Shown here one piece after another: positions 46,967-59,374 of a stretch of DNA of 64,000 nt; the first letter of the stretch is position 1; every line of letters begins with the position of its first letter. The translations under genes were made by a program, and so were the position numbers. Below the pieces are notes generated by a model. The model was not told where the DNA came from. It did no database searches and saw only the letters and a program-made list of their open reading frames with translations. The DNA lies in assembly GCA_007922305.1 (NCBI GenBank), contig ML677334.1, positions 18,832,291 to 18,896,290 on the forward strand, given 5' to 3'. This DNA comes from Dermatemys mawii (lineage: Eukaryota > Chordata > Testudines > Dermatemydidae).

Positions 46967-47628
46967 CCCTGTGGCGCCTCCTGCTGGTCAGTCTGGAGAA
47001 TCAGCTTGTCCAGCCTCTGGAGTGCCCTCTCTGGCTGGTGTCTCACCCGTGGTAGGCCCCCATGTCCCTCTGTGGACCCTGATGTCCTTTACCTGGGGTG
47101 CTGTCCCCTGGCAATACCTCCACAGATCTCTGGGTCTCCCCTCTTTGGGGGAACCCCCACCCTCTATTCCCACCTTGCCTCAGTCTAAGCCACTGCCAGT
47201 CATCTTCAAGCCCCAGCCTCCTGGAGCAGACTGCAGTGTAACAGCCAATCATCCTAGGAAAGGTGGTTCGGGCCAGCTCCCTAGCCCCAGCACCTTTCTC
47301 TCAGGCCACAGCCTGGGGGGTTGCCAGGCCTGAGCTACCTGGCTCAGCTCGCCCCTTCCCCATTGCTACTCCTCCCTTCAGTGCCCTTAGTTAAGGAACC
47401 AGGCCCTGCTCCCTCCAAGGCTGGAGAGAGACTGACTGAGCTCCTGGCTCCCAGCCTTTTATAAGGGCCAGTTGGGCCTTAATTAGCCCAGCCACAGCTG
47501 TGGCTACTATGCCCTCAGCTGCTCTTATTAAAGCAGCTCTCTGCTGGGCTGCTTTTCCCCCAAACGCAGCCTTCCACTGGGCTGCTTTATCCCCTTTCAG
47601 GGCCAGAGCAGGCAATCACCCCACTACA
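46967..47628 (-). mobile_element. Solo LTR, minus strand (right end clear, left end approximate)
   Basis: On the minus strand it begins TGTAGTGGGGTGATTGCC (from 47628) and has a TATA-like TTATAAAAGG at about 47455-47464. Flanking ctcac (46962-46966) and ctcat (47629-47633) could be a decayed 5-bp duplication, but the left end does not show a clean CA. Layout and composition resemble reptile retroviral LTRs. No internal viral genes are present. Confidence 0.55.
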
Positions 47629-48042
47629 CTCATATTAAAATAGACAAGAAAGCCATTCTTATATGAAAATGGTTTTCTGTTTCAGAAATCCTTTATTAGA
47701 ATATACAACAAAAGATAGGAGGAAATACTGTCCTGGGATTTTTCCTTAATGTACAGAAAATACGCAGTTGGTAATTAGCCTGTTTTACCCAGGTGTAAAG
47801 AACTTGGTGGTCTCAGTCCAGTTCCTGGTAAATGTGTGTTCACATAACTACCAGCCTAACATAGAAGCTTTAGACTTGGCAAATTTGGAGGCCCAAGTGC
47901 CCATAACATAATTTCTGGACCTTAAAAGATGAACTTCAGTTCTCCTAGGGGGAACAATCTGTTTGGAGCTTGAACTACCGCTGATTGCTTTATCTGTTCT
48001 TTGGAACTGTCAATGATTCAGTGCCATTGAAAAGTACCTAAT

Positions 48043-48310
48043 TAAGGGTATGTCTTCAGTACCAACATTAAAGCCCTGCACTGGCAGCGCGTTAACATGG
48101 CTGTATACTCAGGGCACCAGTGCTGGGGGAAGAGTTCTCCCAGTGCTGTAAAAAAAAAAAAACCACCCCACAAAGGGAGCGCTCTCAGCGCTGGTGCACT
48201 GTCTACACTGCCACTTTACAGCCCTGAAACTTGCATCGCTCAGGGGGATGCTTTTCTCTCGTGAGCGAGAAAGTTTCAGGGCTGTAAAGTGGCAGTGTAG
48301 ACAAGGCCTA
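48043..48310. mobile_element. MITE with a perfect 33-bp inverted repeat
   Basis: A 33-bp arm at 48200-48232 (starting TGTCTACACTGCC) is perfectly inverted at 48271-48303, with a 38-base loop. Similar agtgtagacaaggcc ends occur in other MITEs of this window. The left boundary near 48043 (gtatgtcttcagtac) is approximate. The near-perfect arms suggest a recent insertion or gene conversion. Confidence 0.75.
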
Positions 48311-51300
48311 AATTTATAACTTGTCTGAGGGCTTGTTTTGTTTCATCTAATCTCTAAATCTTTATATATAGTCTCATTGTATGAGAGGCACAATGTGAGT
48401 GTCCATATACTACGATGGATAGTGTGCATGTGTATACCATGTTATATCAGTAATGTTTAAGCTAGAAGAATGAAATAATAGTGGTAGCATTAAAATAACT
48501 TTTAAATGTATCACATAACTATATATGGCTTGAAATAAAAGTAATTGTGTTCTGTTTTCATGTTTAATTCTTCATCGTCTTGGGGTGGTTAAATCTTGAA
48601 TTTCAAATATCATGAAACACGTGGGTTTTGTGCTTTGTGATATACCAGTTGCAGAGGAAAGTAATGTAGATAATGGAAACAACTTTCACTTACATTTCAA
48701 CTTCTGGACTCCTGAATTAAAAATTCTCAGTGGGGGCACTGAGAGCACAGCAGAGACAGGCTCCCTGTTCTAGGGCCTGGCCTCGAGTAGCCATTATAGG
48801 AAAAGTCTGGCTTTGGCCTCACAGCCTTGGGCTGGAGGGAGCAGTCTCAGTTGCTTTGTAGGGATGGTGCATGTGCTGTCTGGTTAGCAACAGGAGCGTT
48901 GAGGAGATGGAGCAGACTCAGTGAGGATGGAATCTCTGGCGATTTTAGAAGCTAAAATCAAAATTCTTTACTGAGCATGTGTGAACTATTTTTCAAAGGC
49001 TTATAAATTGGCCCCAACTGGGTGAATTTTTATCAGGATGGCAAAAGAGGTCCCTGATGCACAATTTGATTTAAAGGCCTGTGTAGACAATCGTAAATTG
49101 ATTTAAACCTAGCTTATCAATTTTTTTTTTTTTTAAAAAAAATCATTTTAGGAAAGTCGACACGTAAGTTCGATTGAATTAAATCAGTGTGAATCAGACT
49201 TTTAGTTAAATTCATCATTCATTATGCCCTCCACCTCTCTCGAGGTATGGGCTGCAAACAATAGATTGCCAGAGAATTCTGTCCTGGGCCATTGTTTCGA
49301 GTCATCTTCCAGGAAGTTGGTCTCTGAATTATCTATTGCTTGCGTTTCTGTAGCAGGTAAATTTTTACAGGATGGGGTTGCTAGCCCCACGCCCAACCCT
49401 CCTCCTTTTTCATCCGGGCTTGGGACCGGCATTGGCGGAGTTTTTTAGTTAAATTGATTGTTGGGTTTGTGTTCAAGAGCTGGGCGGTATTGATGGTCTG
49501 TGATATACTCTGATGGTTCAAGTTTTGTGTGCAGACCAGCCCTCAGCAGGTTATCACTTAGCTGATCCAAGAGCATTATCTCTAGCACTTACACGGTGGA
49601 GAATTGCTAGGAGTTTTTCACCTTGACACAGGAAAGTATTTACCTTGATTAGTAGAGACTGAGTACAGTGCACTTCATAAAACCACCCAAAGAAAATGAG
49701 TTTTTCAACTTTTGCTGTTTTTTTTTCTCCTTTGAATTATGGGAGTAGGAGTCCTACCAGTAGATAGTGTTGAATGATGTGTTCAATACCAGTCATGGTC
49801 ACCCCCCACTCTAATCTCTGTATTGCCTGTATGTAACTAATGCAAATTTCCATGTGATATGTTATGCTTTAGAAAATTTATATTCCGGCAGAATTTATTT
49901 TTTTCCTTTCTGCCTTGAATTTTGTAATCTTGAAAAACAGTTGTGTTAAAAAAGGAGTAATCAACTCTGCTTTCTGGGTCAAACCAACTGGGACATATGT
50001 TCTTGCATACTTAAGCAAAATTCAGCTGCACTGACTCATCCTTTTGACTGGGTCTAGGTTTACCCTGCTGGGTTCACGGTATATATTCTAGGTTGAGAGT
50101 ATCTAACTCTTCTGCTGTAATTACAGGGTGTCTTTCCAGAAATATCTGTTTTGGTTGAATCACTTTATTATGTAGTTGCTGTTGGAACACTTGACAATTG
50201 TGAAGTTTTCTCCTTGTCTCACTCTCTTGGTCTTTATGGAGATATTCAAGAGTACTTATGAAGATCTGTTACCAGTTGTACTTTTTTGAAGAAGAGAACT
50301 TAACTTTTGATAGCTATTCTCTGAGTAGTTATAGCTCTCCCACATTAACACAGTCATCCTCAGCTACAATTAGGGATACTGTAATGTGCTCATGAGCTGA
50401 AGACAAGATGTGACTCCTAGTAATAGCGCTGCCAGGACTGCTGGGTGACCAGTCCTGGCTAGAACAGGCACAGATTGGAGCAGGAGCAGTCTGTCAGAAC
50501 TACCAGGTTCATGGATGACTTGTGCTCTGAACACTCATCCAACATACTTTGAAAGAAATATATTTACGATTCATCCTTCTTTTGTCTCCCCTCCTTGCCC
50601 AAACTAAATTTGGAGGGGAGGGAGGTGTCTGCCTGACTGCGTGGAAATCTATATACATTTGAGTAATCTTGGTGCTGTACAGGCTGGGTTGATACTACTT
50701 GCATTAAAATGACACATCAAGCAATCCAAATCTGTGATCTGATCGGAATTAGAAACTTGTTCTTTCCTGTTTGTGTATGGAGTAGAGTGGGGGCTAGATT
50801 TGACTGGTATCCTTTGGGATAAGGTTGCAAAGAATTTTTAAAATCATCCTAGCATTATGTCTACTGGTGCCAAAGGATTAGAACTGCTGCGACAAGGCAT
50901 TACTATGTTTTTAGGTGCTAGGAGTGTCAGAGTGCACTACAACCAGCTAAATCAAAGTTATGCCGTAGCCTTCAGACAGTCCTGTGACCTCATAGTTTTG
51001 TGTTTGTTTTCGTTTTCCATTAAATCTTGAAAGGAGCATTGAATCAAAGGGCAGTATGTAGAGATGGCCTTGAAAAGTCAGAGAGCTGTAGGGATTAGGG
51101 CTGTCAAGCAATTTAAAAAAAAATGAATTGTGATTAATTGTGCTCTTCAACTATATTAGAATACCATTTATTTAAATATTTTTGAATGTTTTCTACATTT
51201 TCAAATATATTCATTTCAATTACAACACAAAACAAATGTACAGTGCTCACTTTTAATGTATTTTTATTACAAATATTTACACTGTAGAAAACAAAAGAAA

Positions 51301-51479
51301 TAGTATTTTTCATTTCCCGCATTACAAGTACTGTAGTTCAGTCTCTTTATCATGATAATTCCACGTTTTTAAGTTCAGCTATGTGCAAACAAAACTGCAT
51401 TCAGAAATAAAACAATGTAAAATTTTAGAGCCTGCAAGTCCACTCAGTCCTCCTTGTCCAGCCAGTCGCTCAGACAAAC

Positions 51480-52017
51480 TAGTTTGTTCACATTTGCAGG
51501 AGATAATGCTGCCCGCTTCTTGTTTACAATGTCACCTGAAAGTGAGAACAGGCATTCACATGGTTCAGTTGTAGCCGGCGTCGCAAAATATTTACGTGCC
51601 CTCATGCATCAATCACCCTTCCAGAGGACATGGGTCCATTCTGATAATGGCTTCTGCTTGATAACGACTCAAAACAGTGCAGACCAAAGCATGTTCATTT
51701 TCATCAGCAGCAGATCGATTTTCTCTTTGTGTTTTGGATTCTGTACTTTCCGCATCGGATGTTGCTTTTTTTAAGACTTCCGAAAGCATGCTCCACACCT
51801 CGTCCCTCTCAGATTTTAGAAGCCACTTCAGATTCTTAAACCTTGGGTCGAGTGCTGTATCTATCCTTAGAAATCTCACATTGGTACCTTCTTTGTCTTC
51901 TGTCAGATCTGTTGTAAAGGTGCTGTTAAAATGACTATGTGCTGGGTCATCATCTGAGACTGCTATAACATGAAATATATGGTAGAATGTGGGTAAAAAA
52001 GAACAGGAGAAATACAA
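51480..52017 (-). pseudogene. hAT transposase remnant (ZBED-like), minus strand
   Basis: The minus-strand frame 51613-52017 reads SDDDPAHSHFNSTFTTDL, then RIDTALDPRFKNLKWLLKSE and RDEVWSMLSEV, typical of hAT transposases of the ZBED type. Beyond a stop, the left arm continues in broken frames to CECLFSLSGD, the hAT C-terminal motif (usually CERLFS). The N-terminal BED finger and the first catalytic region are missing. Confidence 0.75.
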
Positions 52018-52218
52018 TTCTCCACTAAGGGTTCAGTCAGAAATTTAATTAACTTTTTTTTTTAACAAGCATCATCAGCATGGAAGCATGTCCTCTGGAA
52101 TAGTGGCTGAAACATGATGGGACATATCAATCTTAAGTGTATCTGGCGTGTAAATATCTTGCTAAGCCGGCTGCAATAGTGTCATGCGAACGCCTGTTCT
52201 CGCTTTCAGGTGATTAAT

Positions 52219-52251
52219 TACATTTTTGGGAGATAATGCTGCCTGCTTCTT
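52219..52251. repeat. Micro-inversion within the right arm of the fold-back hAT
   Basis: The segment tacatttttgggagataatg...cttctt in the right arm has the same orientation as the left-arm text near 51490 (cacatttgcaggagataatg), although the rest of the right arm is inverted relative to the left arm. About 33 bp have therefore been flipped. Confidence 0.65.
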
Positions 52252-53621
52252 AAACAAATTTGTTTGGCTGAACAAGAAGTAGGACTGAGTTGACTTGTAG
52301 GCTCTCAAATTTTATACTGTTTTCTTTTTGAGTACAGTTATGTAACAAAAAGAATCTACATTTGTAAGTTGCATTTTCACAGTAGCAGTTACACTACAGT
52401 ACTTGTATGAGGTGAATTGAAAAGTTCTATATCTTGTTTCTACAGTGCAAATATTTGTAATAAAAAACAATGTAAAGTGAGCACTGTACACTTTGTATTC
52501 TCTGTTGTAATTGAAGAAAACATATTTGAAAATGTAGAACATCCGAAAATATTTAATAAATTTCAACGGTGATTCGATTCTTTACCAATGCAATTAAAAT
52601 GTCAATTAATTGTGATTAACTTTGTTAAAAGTGTGAGTTAATTGCAATTAATTGACAGCCCTAGTAGGGATCAATTCCTGAAAAGTAAACTACAATGAAT
52701 CAGAAGGACCCTGGCTGTAGTAAGGGAGGGGAAAAGCAAAAATCTCAATAGAACAGTTGTTGTGTTAAGATTTCCACCATTTTTGTTCATCTGAAGGATC
52801 CACATTCTATTTTGATCCTCCTATGCTTAAATAATGTCAGCAGAGTTGGAATTTGGCCATTGGATTTTAAGACCTCCATCTCAGGCAGTCTCTGGTTTCA
52901 GGGTTTTAGAAATATTACTTGTATTAGGAATTCAATTTAAGCTGTATATACATTAAATTTATATTCATGAAATCCTAGAATTAAAAGGAGAAAAGGGTGG
53001 AGTGGGCAGACCTTTTAGGTCCAGGCTATCTGATCTCTTTTTAGTACAAGATTGGCATTACAGTGTAGACTCAAATGTCTTGTCTAATGTGCGTATTTTG
53101 AATCAGACATGGATTATCACTGCTATCCTTGGAGATTATTTGACAGACAGATACGGTGTACTCTTGGGAAAGTGAACTGGGTACTCAGCCTACATTTTCC
53201 TTTTCATAATTTTTATCCATCGTGCTCTTCTTGCTTTACTCACTGAAAATGGAAGTTATATGTTGCCTCTTAGTCAGTTTTTAGTTAAAAGATGTGCATT
53301 TAGTTTTTTATTCATTTCTTAAATCGGCCCCTTCAGACCATTAACTATTTTTGTTGCTCTGTTTTGACACACAGCTAAATGGAGGTTCCTAGAACAGGGT
53401 ACAGATATTACAGTGCTTTCTCACAAAGACCATGCTGTTCCTCTTGGATCCGTGTTGATAAGCTTCTGGGTATTCTCCTCAAACTGCATTTGGTGGTTTC
53501 GCCAAATATTGTACTGGCCTATAAAATTTGTTGTCTACTTCCTAGGTTCCAAACATTCCCCTCCCATTGTGTGTCATTTTTCAGAAATGTATTTACTTCT
53601 GTTTTTCCAGAACAAATTTCT

Positions 53622-53622
<1 letters not shown>

Positions 53623-53652
<30 letters not shown>
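53623..53652. repeat. T homopolymer run (about 30 bases)
   Basis: A long poly-T stretch, directly visible. Its length is likely to be unreliable in the assembly. Confidence 0.9.
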
Positions 53653-53655
<3 letters not shown>

Positions 53656-53984
53656 TGCTTGATTTTTGTTCTCTTGGGGTACCCACCCTGTGTCTTTATT
53701 GTTGGTCTCCCCACCCCCCCTGCCAAAATAGCACCATCTACAAATGTAATATTTGTCTTCAAGATATTTAACAATGTTAATTAAAACTAGGTTTAATATT
53801 GATTGCTAATATTGATTCCCCTCCTCCCAACACAATACTTTGCCATTTATAACACTTTATTTTAATATTTTTCAGCCAGTTTTCAAACAGTGTCAATGTT
53901 CGTATCCAAGACACTTTGAATTGACTCCCAACTAAGATTTGCTTTATGCCCCACCGAAGTTCAGATCTATTATTTCCTTTATCT

Positions 53985-54958
53985 AAGGTTGCCAGGCATC
54001 CAGTTTTTGACCAGAATGCCTGGTGGAAAAGGGACCCTGGCGGCTCCAGTCAGCACCGCTGACTAGGTCATTAAAAATCTGGTTGGCTGCCCACTGCAGC
54101 GCAGGCAGGGTGCCTGCCCAGCTCTGCACAGCTCCTAGAAAACTGCCAGCATCTCCCTCCAGCTCCTAGGCAGAGACATAGCCAGGCAGCTCCGCAATCT
54201 GCTCCTGCGTGCAGGCACTGCCTCCACAACTCCCATTGGCTATGGTTCCTGGCCAATGGGTGCTTTGGAGCTGGCACTCAGGGTGAGGACAGCGCATGGA
54301 GCCGCCTGGCCGTGCCTCCACCTAGGAGCCAGAGGAAGATGTTTCTGCTTCCAGGAATTGCTTGAGGTAAGCACCACCCAGAGCCCGTGCCCCTGCCTTG
54401 AGCCCCGTCCTACACCCAAACTCCCTCCCAGAGCCCACGCTCTCTCCCAAACCCCGACCCTCTTCCCCAGACCTGAGCTCCCTCCTGCATGCTAAACCCT
54501 TCACCCCTGGACCCAGCCAAAACCCAATCCCCCTACTCCAGCCTGGAGCCCCCTCCTGCACCCTGAACCCCTCATTTCTGGCCCCATCCCAGAGTCCATA
54601 TGCTTTCCCATGCCCCTGCCCCTTAACCCAGCCCATAGCACTCTCGAGCAGCTTGAACCTCACACTCAAGCAGCCTGCAACCTCAGCCCAGAACCCATAC
54701 CTTTCCCACACCCCTACCCTAGCGCAGAGCCCTCTCCTTCACTCCAAACCACACATCTCCAGCCTCATCTCAGAGCCTACACCCCCAGATGGAGTCCTCA
54801 CCTCCTCTCACACCCCACCTCGGTGAAAATGAGTGAGAGAAGGTGGGGGAGATCAAATGGCCGGTGCGGGGGGGAATGGAGTGAGCAGGGATGGGCCCTC
54901 AGGGATGGGGCAGGGCAAGGGTTTTCTGTTTTCTGCACATAGAAAATTGGCAACTCTA
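53985..54958. mobile_element. hAT-like non-autonomous element, about 974 bp
   Basis: The ends AAGGTTGCCAGGC and ATTGGCAACTCTA are inverted copies over ggttgcca / tggcaact. Flanks ctttatct (53977-53984) and cttttatc (54959-54966) look like a duplication altered by an indel. The interior is GC-rich with C-rich runs, giving long open frames (for example 54398-54826) without any family. Confidence 0.7.
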
Positions 54959-55148
54959 CTTTTATCCACTAAATGGCAAACAATTGTTTTGAAGTCATTC
55001 TCTTTGCATTAGTCATTAGTTTTTCTCTAGTTAACATGCATTTAACTTTAAACAAAACCTATCTTTTTAAAAAATTGCATAATATGATGTATCCAGTAAG
55101 CATGGCTAGGATACTAGCATTTGTGTATGAACAGCAGACCAGACCCTT

Positions 55149-56171
55149 AACACAGGGTGGATAAAAAATTACTTATTTTTTTTTTTAAAAAAACCCCACA
55201 GCACATTGGATTTTTGTATTTAAATTAAATCCATCTTTTCTTTTAAAAATAAATCTATTTGAAATTTTGACAACCTACATGAAACCAAAAACTATAATCT
55301 TGATCACTTATGTTAAATTTAAAAAAATTATTACAAAGTGTGTGTTTGCTGCCGAAGTTCTAAAAGTCAAACCACTGAACTAGTACAAGTCACTGGCTCA
55401 GCCCCTAGAACCAGAGTTTGTCGAAGGGGCTTTTAACAGCAGTTGCCTCTTCTGTAAGTTCAGAGAGAATATCTTTTCATTTCAGTTTTCAACTAGTTCA
55501 GTTCAGTATCTAGTTCATTTAAAGTTGAAAAACCAGTTGGGAGTTAGGAAAGCTTGTTTTCTTCTTCCAATCTTAATAAAAGTAGGTGTGAAAGAACAAG
55601 ATGTGCTAGCTCAAATCTTGAAGGGTATGATCATCAGAAACAATCAGATCAGTTAATATATTAACAAAGGAAGTATTGTAGTTAGTTTCTAGTTTCAAAT
55701 GCAAAACAAGGTTTAATTTTTTTTCATATGTATTCAGCAAACTTAAGGTGGTTTTATTTGACTAACACAAATTTTAAATGCAGTTTTTGTGCATTTTTAA
55801 TTTAATTCCAGTTTCCATTGAAGTAGAGCTCAACACAGTTCATGAGTAAATAAAACAGTAATTTTGTAAAGAGGAAGTGCATCGTTCATCCATCATTTTC
55901 TAACACACACAAATTAAGAAACTTGTGTGTTAAGCTATGTAATTACTTAAGTAAATGTGTATGGATATAGTGTATCTTCCTGTTCAGCAAAAAGTACCAA
56001 ATTTAGTGGAAAAGGGTATACTTTGTTGAAAATCAACAGATTTTAATGGTTACTGACCAGTGAGGATCAACTGTTCCTTATGAAAATACATAAAAAGTAC
56101 AAATGGAAAACAAACTTAAATGTATTTGTTATGGTTTCCTGGTTGCTAAGTTAAATCAATCCACCTGTGTT
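55149..56171. mobile_element. Inverted-repeat DNA element, about 1 kb
   Basis: The left end aacacagggtggataaa and right end taaatcaatccacctgtgtt are inverted copies with small differences. The interior is AT-rich with no coding remnant. The aatccacc end is common in reptile non-autonomous hAT-type elements. No clear target duplication was found. Confidence 0.55.
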
Positions 56172-56388
56172 GATACAAACATGAAGACTAGTAAGAAATG
56201 GGAGGGGCGCAAACATTTTTTCAGGTGTCCTGTGATGTCTTCGAAGATTACAGATGAATTTTCGTACTGCGTTTAGTATGAAAGAGCTTTATGTAAATGG
56301 ATGATGTAGATTTTGGTTTCAGTCACTGTCATGTGTGAAGCATTTATACTTCAATTCTCTCCCTCTCATTTCCCACTTCTTTCTGCAG

Positions 56389-56519
56389 TGTGTGGACCTG
56401 AGCTGCAATGAACTGAGTGAAATCACATTACCTGAAAATCTGCCTCCAAAACTTCAGGAACTAGACCTTACTGGAAACCCCAGACTAGTCCTGGATCACA
56501 AAACTCTAGAGTTGCTGAA
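56389..56519 (+). CDS. PHLPP1: PHLPP1 exon (last LRRs)
   Basis: A 131-bp exon between acceptor ttctttctgcag and donor gtaagt. It starts on a codon boundary with [20 protein letters not shown] and ends LDHKTLELL plus AA. These are the final leucine-rich repeats before the phosphatase domain. The sequence ctgaag followed by taagta could also be cut one base later, but only the cut after ctgaa keeps phase with the next exon, where it makes Asn. Confidence 0.95.
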
Positions 56520-57929
56520 GTAAGTAAAACATCTTTTTAATAATGCAGGAGGCAGAATGATTCCAAAGGCATGTGGGACAAGAACCCAGTGTACAAGCGT
56601 GAGACATAAATGTCTCTTCAAGGAGTACAGCTTTTTATAGCCAGAGGAGCAAAAAAGCAGCAAATGTGTAGATAATTCAGAAAATTAAGGCTTCTATAAA
56701 CAGAATTATTTTACCCGCACACAAATACAATTGCTGTCAAATACCATTCCTAATCAAAACCATCTGTAACTACTGTTGGGCTGATTTAACCTAATTTTTC
56801 ACTCTATACGCTGGATCCCAACGAAATACATTAGTTTGTTCCACTACTGAGATGCATGTAGCTTGGAACTATTGGTTTCCTTTCTTGTCCTCTCACTGTC
56901 ACTTGTCACAATCTTGTGCTGCTTTCTACATGACTCTGTTTTGTATGACTTTCCTGTGGTACTTACCCTCTCCAGACTTGTGGCTTTTAAAGCCACTTCT
57001 GCCATACTGCCTGCAATGAAGCTTAGTTTATCTTGTTTGGGGGTTTTCTGTCCTTTTGATTGTGAACTCCTTTGGAACAGGGATCATCCCTTACTGAATG
57101 TCTGGAAAGCACATTTAATAGGTGTCACTATAAATAATTGTGTTGGTGCATAGATAAGCAATTTATTTTGAGCCTATATTGATTCCTTCCACTGAGTGTT
57201 TTGGGTTTTTCCCTCAGGGTATAGGTGTTCTGGTGGTTCTGCCTTAAGCCTCTCATATGCTATAAAGTTCAGGAGGCCAGAGCTCTCTGTACCAGCTCTG
57301 AGGCTCTTCGCCTGCCCAATCCTTCCAGCCTGTTAACTACTTACAGACCAATTAGGTTCAGGGTGCAGTTTAGATTTTTTTTAAAGGTTAAGCAACTGTT
57401 TATGTAACTATACTTTAAACAATTTTCAGATGCACAGTGCAGTATTAAACTTCACTGTCACAGTGATGTTTGTTCATACTAAATTCTTTAGCTTTTAAAA
57501 ATTAAATCTTAGTATCTTATTGCATTAAGCTAAACAGGGAGAAGTTATTTAAGAATAACTTAAACCTTGGTTGAATGGGGAATTTAAGGCAAGTGTATGA
57601 GAGTTGAAAATAAATGTCAGTATTATACAGTGAACAAGGCAAGTGAGCAGGAAGAATTATCCTTCTCTATTTTAGGAGTTACCTTAACAGCAGTGCAGAA
57701 ATGTCTCTGTTCTGGAGATGACTTCTGAGGTTGGTAATTGCATTATACTTAATTCTTTCACAATGACAAATCTCCTTAATCCACAAGTGAATGACAAGTG
57801 CAGAATGTGGAATAGTAAACTACCATATTGATTGCATGGTGATTTTTAGTTCTAAAAGTACTGCACCTAATCATGTAGAAATGTAATTTGAGCACTTTTA
57901 ATGAAAGCACTCTGCCAACAATATGAGAG

Positions 57930-58075
57930 AGCTGTTACCCTCATTTTACAGATGGGTAATCTGAGGCATAGAGTTTACAGCTTCCCCAAGGTCAGTCATC
58001 TTCAGCAAAACCCAGAATTGAACCCAAGCATCCTGACTCAGTGCTCTTCTGTAATCACCAGATAGTCTCACTCTT
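57930..58075 (-). repeat. MIR SINE, minus strand
   Basis: The text ccctcattttacagatgggt, aatctgaggcatagag, ttccccaaggtcagtc and cagaattgaacccaagcatc follows the reverse complement of MIR. Confidence 0.75.
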
Positions 58076-59374
58076 AAATGCAAGATACATTGTTCACCAT
58101 GGGAAGGTTTATTAGCCAATAATTTTCACCAATGACCCTTCATGTTAAATTTATTTATCTTCACTAAAACTTTAGTATATTAAAACAGAAGGAATTCTTA
58201 ATCTAAGTTTCTTTTTGCTGTTCAAGTAGTTTGTTCAGTTCCTGCTTCTCAGTTTGGACAATGAAAACAGACTAGACAATTTTACTACAATCCGTATCAA
58301 TTTCTTGTCACTTTCAGGTTACCACAGTGCTGCAGTTTTTAAGTTGGGAGCAATGCAAAAGTAATGTGTCTTAATTTACAAACTCTTTGCACTAGTGTAT
58401 TAGTTTTTTAAACTTCATAGAAACTTGTCTTCTGGTTTTAAGATTATTAAAGGAACCAAATGTTGAGTTGCATTTGACCTGGTGCTGTCCTTCTAACAAT
58501 GCATCACATTGTCACAAGACCCAGATCTCTCCATGAGTTTTCACATTATCCTGTGTTGATGTGTGTACGTACACACACCCACACACACACACCTCACAGC
58601 AAATAAGTTAATAACTAAGTGCAAGTTGATAAACTAGTTGGTTAATAATATAGTTAATATCTTGGATTACTTAATAATAAAATCAGTTTTAATATCATGT
58701 ATTGCAAAGAGCCACCTGGGGCTTGTGAGAGTCCGTCTGAATAGCACTGGTCTAGTAGATAGCTTGCTGGCAGGAAGGACCATTCTTTGCCTTATGTCCA
58801 ATTATTGAAGGTGCAAAGGAGTCACTGGTGGTTTTTCCCAGTTGCCTGTCAGAGATGCAGTGGAGATGTGTGAAATTCCTCATTTTCTGGATTTGATTCA
58901 TGACAAAAGATTGCATTGTTTAAAGAAAGTATCTTGTAGATCTAGGTGCTGAAGGCACTGTCTGGACTAGAATTCTGTTCTGAGCAGGTCACAACTAATA
59001 AAAGTGCCACTAAACACACTAGGGAGTAACTCTCTGGAGGGGAATGGTAAAAGGGAGGTGTTGGGGGGAGGATCCAAAAAAGGCTAGTTTAGGCCCCAAA
59101 GTGGGAAGTAATGTCATCCTGGAGTGTACAAGAGCCTCCAAAGGGACAGAATTAGAAAAACAAAACTGCTACAGGCCTAGATCTGTATAATCTTTTCCAT
59201 GTGTGGGAAGGTGGTCAAAGGTAAAATAGGCATGAAAATGCAGATTTCTCACCATTTTAAGTAACGCTCCAAATTAAGGTTTTTTTTTGCATAAAAACTA
59301 AGAGTTTCTGAATTCAGGCTTAGCTATGACTGTCCTACTTAACTTTATTTTCTGGGTATATTTATGCACTAGAA

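Larger units (their letters stand above)
51096..52663. mobile_element. Fold-back hAT element (copy 2), TSD GTAGGGAT
   Basis: The perfect 8-bp duplication GTAGGGAT (51088-51095, 52664-52671) flanks ends TAGGGCTGTCAA and TTGACAGCCCTA. Arms of roughly 550-600 bp (51096 to about 51640 and about 52050 to 52663) are diverged inverted copies of each other. Both contain the 3-prime part of a hAT transposase, in opposite orientation. Between them lies a single-copy transposase segment on the minus strand. Confidence 0.88.
42948..56388 (+). other. PHLPP1 intron, 13441 bp
   Basis: The most heavily invaded intron wholly inside the window: two fold-back hAT elements (43830-46061, 51096-52663), a Penelope-like fragment (44008-44721), hAT MITEs (45095-45750, 46760-46947, 53985-54958), a solo LTR (about 46967-47628), a hairpin MITE (48043-48310) and another inverted-repeat element (55149-56171). 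The ranges 42960-43820, 46080-46740, 47640-48040, 48310-51090 and 52680-53980 show nothing I can name except a T-run at 53623-53652 and a possible MITE end near 49077. Confidence 0.8.

Noticed and set aside
46802..47333. 176-codon plus-strand frame
   Set aside because: Crosses the boundary between a hAT MITE and a minus-strand LTR, so it is a chance fusion of two repeats.
54398..54826. 142-codon frame rich in Pro and Ser
   Set aside because: C-rich filler of an inverted-repeat element; the opposite strand is open as well.
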